A stretch of 47,998 nt of DNA from Fragilaria crotonensis. Lineage: Eukaryota; Bacillariophyta; Fragilariophyceae; Fragilariales; Fragilariaceae. Positions within the stretch are counted from its first letter, which is position 1. Each line of letters begins with the position of its first letter. A model generated the notes under the pieces. That model ran no database searches and was not told where the DNA came from. It saw only the letters and a list, made by a program, of their open reading frames with translations. Positions 32,653-42,291 of this stretch are shown here, piece by piece. Both the position numbers and the translations under genes were made by a program. The stretch is from positions 1 through 47,998 of the forward strand of contig JAKSYS010000495.1 of the NCBI GenBank assembly GCA_022925895.1. The letters are read 5' to 3'.

Positions 32653-35600
32653 ATAACCCGGTGAAATATAAGAGATATAGACCTTTTACGAGCTCGGAGG
32701 TCACATTGTATAAGAAAATCTTATATTTTCAAGTAGTCCGAGAAGTACTCCGCGCGCCTTCTAGTGGTGATTCTGCGCACAATTCTTCAGTCACACCAGT
32801 CATGAGAGGTATTCTTGGAAAAGTATAAGACTTCGAGCTTTTTGTCTTATACTTTCCCAGTGGGAGTAGTACTTGTACTCGTGAACTCGTGACAGCAATC
32901 GGTGCTCACTACGACGCGTCGACGTATGGAATACTGTAAGTGCCAACACACGGTGGCGATTGGGGCACAGTACCAGAACTGAACTGAAATTGACGGCAGT
33001 TTGTTGCAGTAATGCAGTATACGACTACTGTAGTAATTCCAGCCCTAATTCCTACGGCATGTTGGGAATACGACCTTCATCCGCAACTTACAACAACAAA
33101 CAATACCAGGATGTTGCGTAGATCGTTTATTCACGTGTTACTTCTGACAGTGAATTTATTGTGAAGCTGCGACTGCATACACTTTGAAGTCAAACATGTT
33201 TGCAATCATGATGCTTCATCATACTGGAGTATCCATGATCATATTCCCTCTGAAAGGTCAGTGACTTCAATGTGCCTTGTACCTCATTTGCTTGTCGCTA
33301 ACTTGTGTTCCCAACATCAAAAATGACACACTACTAGTATGACATGTTTGATCAAATCCAAATGCACTCGAAGCTTGTCGCCTGCTAAGAAGAAATTCTT
33401 GTCTGCTGCAAGGCACACCCCGGACCCAGTGAAAAGTACTTCTTGGGAGTGTGCATGAAGGGTGAGGAGGGCATCCCTCCTTGTCTGTTTGTTCTTGGGG
33501 TGGTGATTTTGTGTGATGTCGGAAAAAATTCAACATTCTCGCCAAAGGTAGACATCATCTTTTACCGCAACGTTACCGTTGCAAGTAGAAAGGGGGACAA
33601 AACGAGACATCGTTATAAATCATTTTGACATTCTTTCTTGGAGCTTCTGTTAAGGCCTTGTCTTGGATCCTGTTCTCGGTAAGTACTACGCACATTTGAG
33701 GCCAAGTTGATCAGCGACAATTTCTAAATCAAGTCTAAATTCACAGCAACGTTGCCAATTCCAGATGTTGCATCCTGTATCCACCATTCCACAATGATTT
33801 TTGAGAGCTGATGGCACACCTGTTGTGGCAACATGCCGAATGCTTCTACTAGTAAATACTCTGGGTATTTCTGTATCACTACTTGCAAATTGCTGGCGAG
33901 CACAAATATTCCAGATGTCATTCAAAAGGTGCACTAGACAGCAGTGTATAGTACTCAGAGTACTACTACTAAGGAATTGATGCAGGCCTATGAAGCATCG
34001 ATTCCTGAAAATCAGAGGGTCCAACGTGGTTTGTCATGTGTAGATGTGTAGTGGAGGTTTTGCATTACTTCCTGTTCAACAGTGAATTCTGACCGAGGAC
34101 CATGGATCTGTTCATGGTTATTGTGTTGTATGACTGCAGCATGACGCTTTTCGGTCGTGAAATCGGAGTTCGTTTTCTTTGCTCTTTGTGTTCTGGGTTG
34201 GTTGAATCGTGTCGCTTGTGGAAGATTGTCCTTGTCGACTTGCTTTCCATGCTTGATGATCTCCGATGCCCTTGCATGTTTTGACCAAGTGGATATTTTC
34301 CATGTCTGTGGCTTCACTTTTGGACCTTTGTCGAACACATAGCTTACTCGCTTTGTCTTCAGATACTCAAATGCCACACTATAAAGCTCCAAAATTGGGT
34401 GGCAGTGATAGTACTTGGATTCCTTGGAATATCGAGCCCTGGAGTTTGACACATCATCTGCAGTATTGGCTCCCAATGAAGGTGAATACTGCTCTAACGG
34501 ATTTTGGAAGCATTTTGGGTCGAGCAGTCGGAATGGCCTTATTGGAGCAGCTTTTGACACAGAATCCTTTGTCTCGATTTCATAGCCAGGCATACCCTTC
34601 AACCACAGACGAAAAGCACCTCTCAAATCAACCTGGGTTGGGAACTCGAAAGGTTTTGGTACCTGCCAAAAGTGACCATTGTGAGAATACACTCGATAAA
34701 TGGCACCACCGCCATGATTGCTTATTTGCTCTTCTTCCCCTGCAAAGTCAACTCCTCCATCAGTGTTGTTGCCGATTGAAATGTCATCACCTGATGTGTT
34801 GTTGGTCTGTCCATATCTCAACAAATGGGTGCGGATGCTATCAATTTTTGAATGCAACTTTGACATACGACAATCTAGCAGGTGTTCCATGTGCTTGCGG
34901 AAGTCATCAAGTATAAAATTCATTCGATCAGCTGTCATTTGGCCATTTGCGGACATTTTTGCCTCGTATGCTTCTGCCACAGACTCTTTGACCTGCATTG
35001 TTATATCTCGAACTTCTTCCAAAACTGTTGTACATATCTCCAGCACCTTTTTCACCATCACCGCACTTTGGATATGAGGTGGAATTCCTGTTGCAGTTTT
35101 CATTGACTCAGTTGGCTCTGTCGTGACAAGAGCCTTTAAATTAAGCAGCAAATCCTTATCATGGAGTAGTGGGATGAGGCCAAATGGATGCCCCGGAACC
35201 TTCCGTATCCAATCATACAGAAATTCAGAGTGATGAATGACAGCGGGAAGGAGTCGAAGAAGTAATCCAGTGGGATTGATTGAATTTCCTGACCAGCGTT
35301 GAAGGATTGGCCCATACATAGGTGCATTGCCTCATTAATTTGTGCATTTCCCATTGGATCGATAGGAATGAAATGAGGCGGAAGGGATGCAAAGTTTTCA
35401 TTAAGGGGATCCAAGCCGGCCAAGATACGCCCAAGGTAAGTGTCGGCAGGTTCTGCTAAGTACAAATACAAATCAAATACTCGACCAAGCGACCACTCAC
35501 CACGCCCAGCTGTTGCTGTAGCAGGTGGTGGACAGGTTGTACCTGACTGAGAATAAGTACCGGAGCCTTTGCGAATTGAATGCGTGTTTGCATGTTTAGG

Positions 35601-36824
35601 TCGAATGTAGGCCGACAGCTCCGGTGTATTTGCATCGAGAATATCATTGAGCTGGGAGCAGAACCGCTGTGATGCTGCTCCCTCTAGAGTGTCTCGAGTC
35701 AAAAAGAGATATTCACTGTCCCCAAACCGTGCAGTGTCCAGAGCAAACCAAACCCCGAGTGCTAGGTAAAGATCCAAAATGGCATCAAAAGGATTGGAGA
35801 ATAAATGCTTGTCGTGTGCACTGTCCCCGGTTTGATCAGTCTTGTGTTTGTCATACCTCCCCACAATCGAATCCTCCTCAAGGCGAAAGTTATGCAGACC
35901 AAGTGTCCCAATACTGATTGAACGCGCCATAAATGACCACTGCAACAATCCAAAAGTCCAAACAAAAGGATTTTTCAATTCAAGTGCCCAGGTCATCCAC
36001 ATTCGAAAAGAAGGAAACAGGGTCTGCCTCGCATTCATCAATCCTCCCATCCTTCTTTGCAGTTGCAGCTTCTTTCGATACGACATCATCCACTTTTCCA
36101 TCTCCGTGTAGTAAGATGTGGGAGCTGCTCTTTTGAACATTCAGCCCCCACAGAACCGCATCATTATATTTTCTGATTTGTTCAAAGCTGCTTGTATTCC
36201 CGTTGTCCTTTATCTTCTTTGTGGTTAGGAAGGCCTTAAATATTTGTACGTTCAAACCCTCATAGCGCAAATCGTGCGTGTTTTTATGATGAAACCCACC
36301 CAGGTCGGCATCGCCAAGCTTCCTGATACCTCCTAGTTCACAGTACTGTGGATATGCCTTCTTCATAAATTCATAAATATGCTTGATTCGATTCCGATAA
36401 TCCTTCTTTGTTTTAGCCTGTCGGTCATGTCCTTCCGTTTCAAGCATTCCCATGCTGTGGAGTGTTTTGATCGGGATACTTTCCCCAATTATAGGGACAA
36501 CATCATTGGTGTCACGCTGATGTGGGCGTATGCGCCCATGTGATTGAGATGATGAATGTCGTGGCATGCTTGCACTGATGGTCAGATAAGTTTTGTCACA
36601 TGTGAAGTGCAACACAATTTTACCAATTTACGCACCTTGGGCTTGTGGTCGCATACGAGTACCGTGTAGTAGGTGTCAGACATAAATTACTACTGGAGTA
36701 CATAGCAGTACTGTTGGCTGGGACTAGTGGAGGCGTAGGACTCAAAAGGCCTGAGAAAAGCATGATGCTGGACAGACCACAAAAACTGTATAAGCTTTCT
36801 TATACTTTTTGTCGAGGCTCCTAC
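32653..36824 (-). mobile_element. Crypton-like tyrosine-recombinase element, copy 2 of a tandem dimer
   Basis: 4172-bp unit, near-identical to copy 1 and in the same orientation, ending CTAC at 36,821-36,824 before unrelated DNA. Hairpins recur at 32,823-32,852 and 36,788-36,805. Differences from copy 1 are mostly single-base indels and scattered substitutions, plus a more diverged patch around 32,925-33,020. Confidence 0.8.
34012..36615 (-). pseudogene. Tyrosine recombinase (YR), copy 2, frameshifted
   Basis: Same protein as copy 1, with different lesions. The frame is broken near 36,130 and 36,010 (around CSKEQLPTSYYTEM and DPVSF), near 35,320 (one A fewer than copy 1, after NAQINEAMHL) and near 34,510 (LLDPK). 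The catalytic signature (MARS, HSIRK, GEWSLG, FDLYLYL) is complete, and the joint from catalytic to C-terminal part (LDPLNENFASLPPHFIPIDP) is read through where copy 1 is broken. It lacks the TAG at which copy 1 stops and reads about 15 codons further (NLHYTSTHDKPRWTL). Inactive as it stands. Confidence 0.82.
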
Positions 36825-36943
36825 GTAGGCGTAGTAGCTATGTAGTGTAGCGTACTCCCTGTAACTCTGGTACTAGTATTGTCCTACTGCTGACCTTTGC
36901 ACTGTCGAGCATGAACGACCTGTACTACGAACTACGAACAGCA
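36825..36943. other. Short spacer between mobile elements
   Basis: About 120 bp, rich in GTAC/TACTA motifs; nothing else recognised. Confidence 0.4.
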
Positions 36944-37606
36944 GTTCATACCAGGGCTGCGCAACAATATATTGTATTACAATATATTGCAATATATTGT
37001 TACCAATACAATATATTGTAGTAGTAAAAGTATTGCAATATATTGTATTGTCGTTCTGAAGTATTGCAATATATTGTATTGTTGTTCTGAAGTATTGCAG
37101 TAGTAGTATATTGTATTGTCCATCTGGAGGATTGCAATATATTGTATTGTCGTTTTGAATTATTGCAATATATATTGTATTGTCATATTCAAGTATTGCA
37201 GTATATTGTACAATATGTTGTACGGTGGCATGGTACAAGTACTATGTACCACTCTAGTATGCACTGTACGTGGATGCATCCGTACAATTGGTGTTTCGGT
37301 CCGGGCTGCGCAACAATGTTTACACTGTATTGCAATATATTGTTACCAATACAATATATTGTAGCCTTAAAAGTATTGCAATATATTGTATTGTCGTTCT
37401 GAAGTATTGCAATATATTGTATTGCTCTATTAAAGTATTGCAATGTATTGTATTGTCGATCTGAAATATTGCAATATATTGTATTGCTGAATTAAAGTAT
37501 TGCAATATATTGTATTGTCAATTTGAAGTATTGCAATATATTGTATTGCATATTCAAGATTCAACAATACAATAACAATACTATTGTGCGCAGCCCTGGT
37601 TCATAC
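36944..37606. mobile_element. Non-autonomous hAT-type element filled with 31-bp tandem units
   Basis: Perfect 8-bp target duplication GTTCATAC (36,944-36,951 and 37,599-37,606) flanks a 647-bp element (36,952-37,598) whose ends are inverted repeats CAGGGCTGCGCA (left) and TGCGCAGCCCTG (right). CAGGG ends plus an 8-bp duplication are the hAT signature. The interior has no coding capacity. It is two blocks of ~31-bp tandem units with core TTGCAATATATTGTATTG, separated by about 100 bp of GTAC-rich sequence (37,205-37,300). A second copy of the left terminus (GGGCTGCGCAACAATG) starts the second block at 37,303, so the element may be a nested or dimeric product. Confidence 0.88.
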
Positions 37607-37782
37607 ACTCGCCCGCCTCCATGAACTACCGGTAGTACAAGTACAAGTACTTAACTCCAATGTCAATAGCATCTCGCACGGGTTTGCAATTTCTTTTGAA
37701 AGAGCTAATAATTACTCATGATTGCTACCAAGGAGTTCTGACCAACGACTACCTTCACATTGTCTCGAGACCCAGACCTTTA
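37607..37782. other. Intergenic, 3' side of the FTSJ gene
   Basis: About 175 bp between the hAT element and the FTSJ stop codon. Nothing further recognised. Confidence 0.4.
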
Positions 37783-38592
37783 TCACGACCTCTTCGTCTT
37801 TTCCTTTGCGAGTTCATAGGGTGGTTGTATAGGAGGCTGAACGGGAGTATTGTCAAAATCTGAGTCAACTGGATAACTCTTGTTCGCATCCATGTCTACT
37901 CCTGTCTTTGAAAACCCTGACAAGTCACCACACGCGATGAACGGTACTACCGATGGATCCAAGCTCCCGATGTCAGCTATCGTACCCAAAGGCAATTTGC
38001 AGTTCCCTATAAAGTCTTCACACACCACAAACGCTTCACTCGAAGAATTTCTGGACGCCGACGGTTTGGCAACGCTGACACGGCGAAAAACGAGTCGCAG
38101 TTGGGCATACAATAAACCTACATCCTTGTGTCGGAAGATTTTCGCCACAAAGGTGCCTCCATCGCGCAGTAGATGTGTCGCCAAGGCCAGGGCACTGAGC
38201 AATAGCTGTCCCTGTAAATAGTCGTCCACATCGTGTAGACCTGTGACATCAGGCGCACCATCACACACCACCAGGTCGGCCTGTTGATTGTCGAAGGCTC
38301 TCAGAATCGCATGAGCCGTGTCGACCGACGTGATGTCACCCTGCATGCAGAAGACGCCATCCAAGGGCGCCATGGGCTGTAAGTCAACGGCCACCAGTTT
38401 CTGAACATGTTCACTCAGGACTTGGGACCAGGATCCCGGAGCGGCGCACAAATCGACGGCTCGCTGAGTTCCTGCCAAAAATTTGAACTCGGAATCCAGT
38501 TGTAACAGTTTAAATGCTGACCGCGCTCGATACCCCATTTCTTTGGCGCGGCGATAAAACACATCGCGTTTGTCTCTCGATAATCGGCCCAT
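37783..38592 (-). CDS. Trm7/FTSJ1-type tRNA 2'-O-ribose methyltransferase
   Basis: 269 residues, intact. RrmJ/FtsJ-fold enzyme that would methylate the 2'-OH of anticodon-loop positions 32 and 34 in the cytosol. The start [20 protein letters not shown] matches the family's start exactly. The K-D-K-E catalytic tetrad is complete: Lys28 ([11 protein letters not shown]), Asp111 (CDGAPDVTG), Lys151 (FVAKIFR) and Glu186 ([10 protein letters not shown]). SAM loop: [14 protein letters not shown] (46-59). The C-terminal tail ([18 protein letters not shown]) resembles the partner-binding tail of Trm7. The Asp/Pro content and YRARSAFK motif favour Trm7 over the mitochondrial or nucleolar relatives. The upstream 1 kb contains a palindromic array. 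Confidence 0.92.
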   Translation of the reverse strand: MGRLSRDKRDVFYRRAKEMGYRARSAFKLLQLDSEFKFLAGTQRAVDLCAAPGSWSQVLSEHVQKLVAVDLQPMAPLDGVFCMQGDITSVDTAHAILRAFDNQQADLVVCDGAPDVTGLHDVDDYLQGQLLLSALALATHLLRDGGTFVAKIFRHKDVGLLYAQLRLVFRRVSVAKPSASRNSSSEAFVVCEDFIGNCKLPLGTIADIGSLDPSVVPFIACGDLSGFSKTGVDMDANKSYPVDSDFDNTPVQPPIQPPYELAKEKTKRS

Positions 38593-39086
38593 TGTGATGC
38601 TTTCTGAAGAATTCTGGTAGACCTACGCCAAACGTTCGGTCTGGATTCTGGAGAGGGGATATGCCCGAATCAACCGACGGCGACAGCAGATCTGATCAAG
38701 ACCTAAATTGAGAGATGAAAACAAAACTGATGGCAGGTGCGAGGTGCGACAGGTGCGGAATTGCGATAAAAGTTTACTCCTGAGTCACCAAGTTCGACCT
38801 CTGAGGAGTACTCTTGTGGTTCAAACTTGCATACTCCAGAACGTCTTCGTTCTGTTTTCGCCCGACACCCTCAGCTGCCATTTATTTTCAACTTCGTGAA
38901 CGTAGTCAGAGAAATAATCAGGGGTCTTCGTGCAGCGAACGAAGAGCTGGAAGGTCCGGCCAAAGCACGTTTTTGCCGTTAAGTTCCGGTAGCGAAGTCA
39001 TTTCCACGTGAGCCGACTTCAAAAAACATGTGCTGCGATATTTGTAGCTGGTGCAGTCTATGCAATCGAGCCGGTAAGGTTTTCTG
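38593..39086. promoter_or_regulatory. FTSJ upstream region
   Basis: About 490 bp with no supported gene. Holds the promoter of the FTSJ gene (minus strand). Short plus-strand open frames (38,708-38,899; 38,814-39,011) show no motif. Confidence 0.4.
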
Positions 39087-39434
39087 ATGCGAAGTGGAAA
39101 TCCACTTCGGCTAAGTGAAACTCCACTTCCCCGAAGTGAAATTTCACTTCCCCTAAGTGAAATTCCACTTCACCGAAGTGGAATTCCACTTAGGGGAAGT
39201 GGAATTCCACTGACCCGAAGTGAAATGCAATTTTCCCGAAATGACTTAGTACTGAATTGTGTAGGCGACACGTGTGTCTATCGCGTTGTGAGGAAGTGGA
39301 ATTCCACTTCGGGTAAGTGAAAATCCACTTCGGTGAAGTGGAATTTCACTTCGGGTAAGTGGAATTTCACTTCGGGTAAGTGGAATTTCACTTAGGGGAA
39401 GTGGAATTTCATTTAGGGGAAGTGGAATTTCACT
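39087..39434. repeat. 21-bp palindromic-unit array with central spacer
   Basis: Two blocks (39,087-39,240 and 39,293-39,434) made of 21-bp units, each holding an inverted pair of half-sites (core ACTTACCCGAAGTGAAATT; variants such as GAAGTGGAATTCCACTTC are fully palindromic). The blocks are largely inverted relative to each other around a ~50-bp unique spacer (about 39,241-39,292), so the whole can fold into one long hairpin. No flanking target duplication was found (only CTGAT at both sides). Confidence 0.85.
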
Positions 39435-39675
39435 GATTAGGATCCACATGATAAACGCGCCGGCCTTGCTTTTTATCAGTTGACAATGACATAACGTGGA
39501 ACCGAGACAATTACTATGAGGTGTCACGTGTTCTCGGTTTTTCCTCGATTCGGACGGTGCGGCCGGACCTTCCTGCACTTTATCACGTCCTGACGCTCCG
39601 GACTTCATTCATACAATTGGCAATATTGTTCGGTAACACTCTCGGGCAAGGGTTCTGAGATCATTATTTCAAAGA
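39435..39675. promoter_or_regulatory. Upstream region of the SET gene
   Basis: About 240 bp between the palindromic array and the SET-domain gene; no motif assigned. Confidence 0.35.
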
Positions 39676-40365
39676 ATGTCGACATATTTATCGGACTCGG
39701 ACCAGAACGCCTTGAGCGGAAGAAATGCCCTTCATTTTCGAGCCGAACCAGACGTTTCCGTGGCCTCCAAAACCGACAAGACAACAGAAACGATAACCGA
39801 TGAAACACCTATCGAAGGACATCGCGCTGAAAAACCCATTCAAATAACGTCCAATATGTGGCCCCGCAAGGGACAGGCAAAGAAATGAGAAAAGGCGCCT
39901 ATCGGTCGTCAATACACGGTGTCGAATGAGACAGCTGGACGAATCACACCTTCTCGCCGGCCAAACAGGCCTCTTTGCGGCGACATGCTTCGTCCAATGT
40001 GATATAGTTGGTGAATATTGTGGTGAGGTGGTTCCATCGATGCATGGTCGCGAATACAAGGCTGTCCTAGAAGAGAATGCGACCTTTCCCCTTGGAGTTG
40101 ATTCGCAACGATATGGTAACGAATGCAGAGCCATCAATCACTACGAAAACATCGCTGCTCTTCCAAATGTTGTCATGAAGACTTGTTACGTGGATCAGCT
40201 TCCGAGGCTTATGATTGTCTGCAAACGAGACATTGCCATCGGGAAGAGTTCCTTCTTGACTATGGAGATGCTTACGTCAATGCGTTCCTGCAAGGTAACC
40301 AAGGAGACCTGATAGGGTCTTCGACTCGATTTCTTGGTCTGAGATGGCAGGTAGTAGTACCATAG
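39676..40365 (+). CDS. SET-domain protein (lysine methyltransferase-like), frameshifted
   Basis: SAM-dependent protein lysine methyltransferase of unknown substrate. A short N-terminal region (39,676-39,888; SDSDQNALSGRNALHFRAEP) leads in a different frame to the SET domain: RQLDESHLLAGQTGLFAATC, then VQCDIVGEYCGEVV, YGNECRAINHYENI (the NxxR/INH cofactor motif), LPNVVMKTC, LPRLMIVCKRDIA, and in a third frame EEFLLDYGDAYVNAF (the catalytic pseudoknot with the DY tyrosine). Frame changes near 39,850-39,890 and near 40,243. A GT donor at CAAG|GTAACC (about 40,293) may mark a real exon end, so the terminal codons are uncertain. Lacks visible pre-SET or post-SET cysteines. Either broken or affected by assembly errors. 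Confidence 0.72.
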
Positions 40366-41072
40366 GGGACGAGTAATAGCAACGTCGTCCTCGTCTTCCA
40401 AACTTGTAAACCCTCGTGTAGATTTCGATCACGGATATGGAAAAGAAACGGGTATGGGAATTGAACTGAAAGGTCTGGTACATCACGGTTGTTTACGCGA
40501 TCCGAGACAGCTACATTTCACGATTGCACGGCCGTCCTGGAGTATTTGGTGTCCTTGGGGACGTAGTCTAGTTGTATATTCTGGTTGCAACGCTTCTATC
40601 GCTTTGATTGCTGGATCAGTAATACAAGTACTGTTTCATATGCAGGTTGGTTGAAGAGTGGAATTGGGAATCTCTGGTGAAAGGTGTTGAAATTTGAGAT
40701 GCCAGAAGTACCGACGTACAGACGCCTTCGTAGGGGTTTGTGAGGGTTCCAGTCATTCTTCTCACCAGCGGTCATTTTCATGACGGTCTCGTTTTTAACG
40801 GCATCCCGAGCATCGCCTGTCGGTCGGTGGTCGATGGGAGCTTCGAAGAGGTCGAAAAAGTCGAAGGCGCATCCGAATTTATACACTGGGTATGATACAC
40901 AAGAAGAAGTTACGGACAGCCAGACGTCAATTTCCTCGCGTTGAGTTAAACCCTTGTATACATATATGATAGGCATCCAAACCAGAGCACAACACAAAAA
41001 CGTCTCAGTCAGACTAATTCCAACAGCATTCCTCGAGATAGCTTTCACTTTTCAACCACTACTATTATAACT
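40366..41072. promoter_or_regulatory. Intergenic, promoter region of the UBE2G gene
   Basis: About 700 bp with no recognised gene. A 150-codon minus-strand frame (40,596-41,048) has no motif and overlaps the likely promoter, so it is not supported. A CATATATGATAG stretch near 40,960 is a weak TATA-like candidate. Confidence 0.4.
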
Positions 41073-41822
41073 ATGACTGAATATGGAGCCGAGTTGTTGC
41101 GACGTCAATTGGCCGGTAAGGAAGGAAACTTGAGAGAATTACAGACATTATTGGGTCTCGAAAAGAATAGTTCGAGCGTTGTTGATGCCCCGTTCCGAAA
41201 CGGCAGGAAATTTCGGCAGGACAGAGGTTGCGATGGTTTTCAAATTGGTGTGGTTTGATTCGGTCCGTATTGTTGAATGGACTCGCGTTTCCTTCACTTC
41301 CAACAGAATTCTACCCTGTCGGACGCCACTATTAAGCATTGTAACTCACCTCTGATCACCCCAGATCTTGCCAAAAATCCGATTGATTTGGTTAGCGTAG
41401 GATTGGAAGACGACAGCAGTGTCTATAATTGGGAGATTCTCATCATGGGACCAGACGGTACTCTTTATGAAGGAGGCTTCTTCAAAGCAAAGCTCTGCTT
41501 TCCATCCGACTTTCCGAACATGCCACCTACCATGACGTTTGTATCAGAAATGTGGCATCCGAATGTCTACGCTGACGGACGAGTCTGCATTTCCATTCTT
41601 CATCCACCGGGTGAAGATGAATTCAACTCGCAAGAGTCAGCAGATGAACGATGGAGGCCGATTCTGGGAGTAGAACAGATTCTCATTTCGGTCATTTCGA
41701 TGCTTTCAGATCCGAACGATGAAAGTCCAGCCAACCTGGATGCAGCAGTTATGTGGAGGAATGACCGAGAAGCTTTCAAGAAGAAGGTTCGGCAGGTTGT
41801 TCGTAGGTCTCAAGAAGAATGA
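41073..41822 (+). CDS. UBE2G1/Ubc7-type ubiquitin-conjugating enzyme E2
   Basis: Carries ubiquitin as a thioester for K48-chain synthesis, in relatives for ER-associated degradation. Two exons: 41,073-41,115 and 41,365-41,822, joined across a GT-AG intron (41,116-41,364) inside a codon to give RRQLADLAKNPIDLVSVGL. The spliced product is 166 residues, as expected. UBC fold: NWEILIMGPDGTLYEGGFFK, FPNMPPTMTFVSEMWHPNV (HPN motif at 79-81), catalytic Cys89 in DGRVCISILHPPGED, then the acidic insertion EDEFNSQESADERW that marks the UBE2G/UBE2R group. C-terminal helices VRQVVRRSQEE match UBE2G1. Reading exon 2 from the internal ATG at 41,277 would give a false N-terminus. Intact. Confidence 0.93.
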
Positions 41823-42291
41823 AGAATGCTAATGCACGCCTAGCAGTGCTCATAGTAGGAAGTAGAAATCTTGGAAAGCCGCTCGTTATCGATGGTTAGT
41901 GCTCTTCAGGTTCCAACCTAGGTGTTCGTCATTTTATGGCGCAGTTCGTCTGTTACAATTACTTTTGCTCCTCACTACCGCTATCTTAGTGAGCGCTGTC
42001 TATCATGTGGGGAACGGACTCCAGATGATTAATGCAGTGAGGATGGTCCAACCTTCTAGTTTTGAGCCCAATCGTGAACATTGACCTTCTCGCATTGGAG
42101 CCCAATTGACATGCGTGATGGAAATAGGCGAAGACCCTTTGTCGGCATTGCTATAAGTGTGGTGCAACCATATGCGCTGAACGATAAAGCAAACCAGCGC
42201 CAGAGCTTTCGAGTCAAATTTGTCAGATAACTTCTAGTAGGCGAGAAACTCAGAACAATATTATCTGATGTAGTTTGACTTTCATGAAAGG
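41823..42291. other. Intergenic, small hydrophobic open frame
   Basis: About 470 bp between the UBE2G gene and the ATPase. A 61-codon plus-strand frame (41,899-42,084) has a hydrophobic N-terminal stretch (LLQLLLLLTTAILVSAV) like a signal peptide, but nothing else supports it as a gene. Confidence 0.3.

Noticed and set aside
28460-36824. LTR retrotransposon explanation for the long direct repeats
   Set aside because: The repeats are the complete units, internal coding is a tyrosine recombinase, and no reverse transcriptase, RNase H, gag-like or DDE integrase motif was seen.
36952-39434. CRISPR-like arrays
   Set aside because: The units are contiguous or nearly so, with no unique spacers of constant length, and the DNA is eukaryotic with no cas-type genes.
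39087-39434. 8-bp target duplication or hAT ends around the 21-bp array
   Set aside because: The right edge reads CAGTG in reverse, but the left edge does not match and only CTGAT is shared outside, which is too short to count.
40596-41048. 150-codon minus-strand open frame before the UBE2G gene
   Set aside because: No recognisable domain and it overlaps the expected promoter of the UBE2G gene.
41277-41822. Using ATG 41,277 as the start of the E2 enzyme
   Set aside because: Its first 29 codons do not resemble E2 proteins, while splicing 41,115 to 41,365 gives the expected N-terminus and length.
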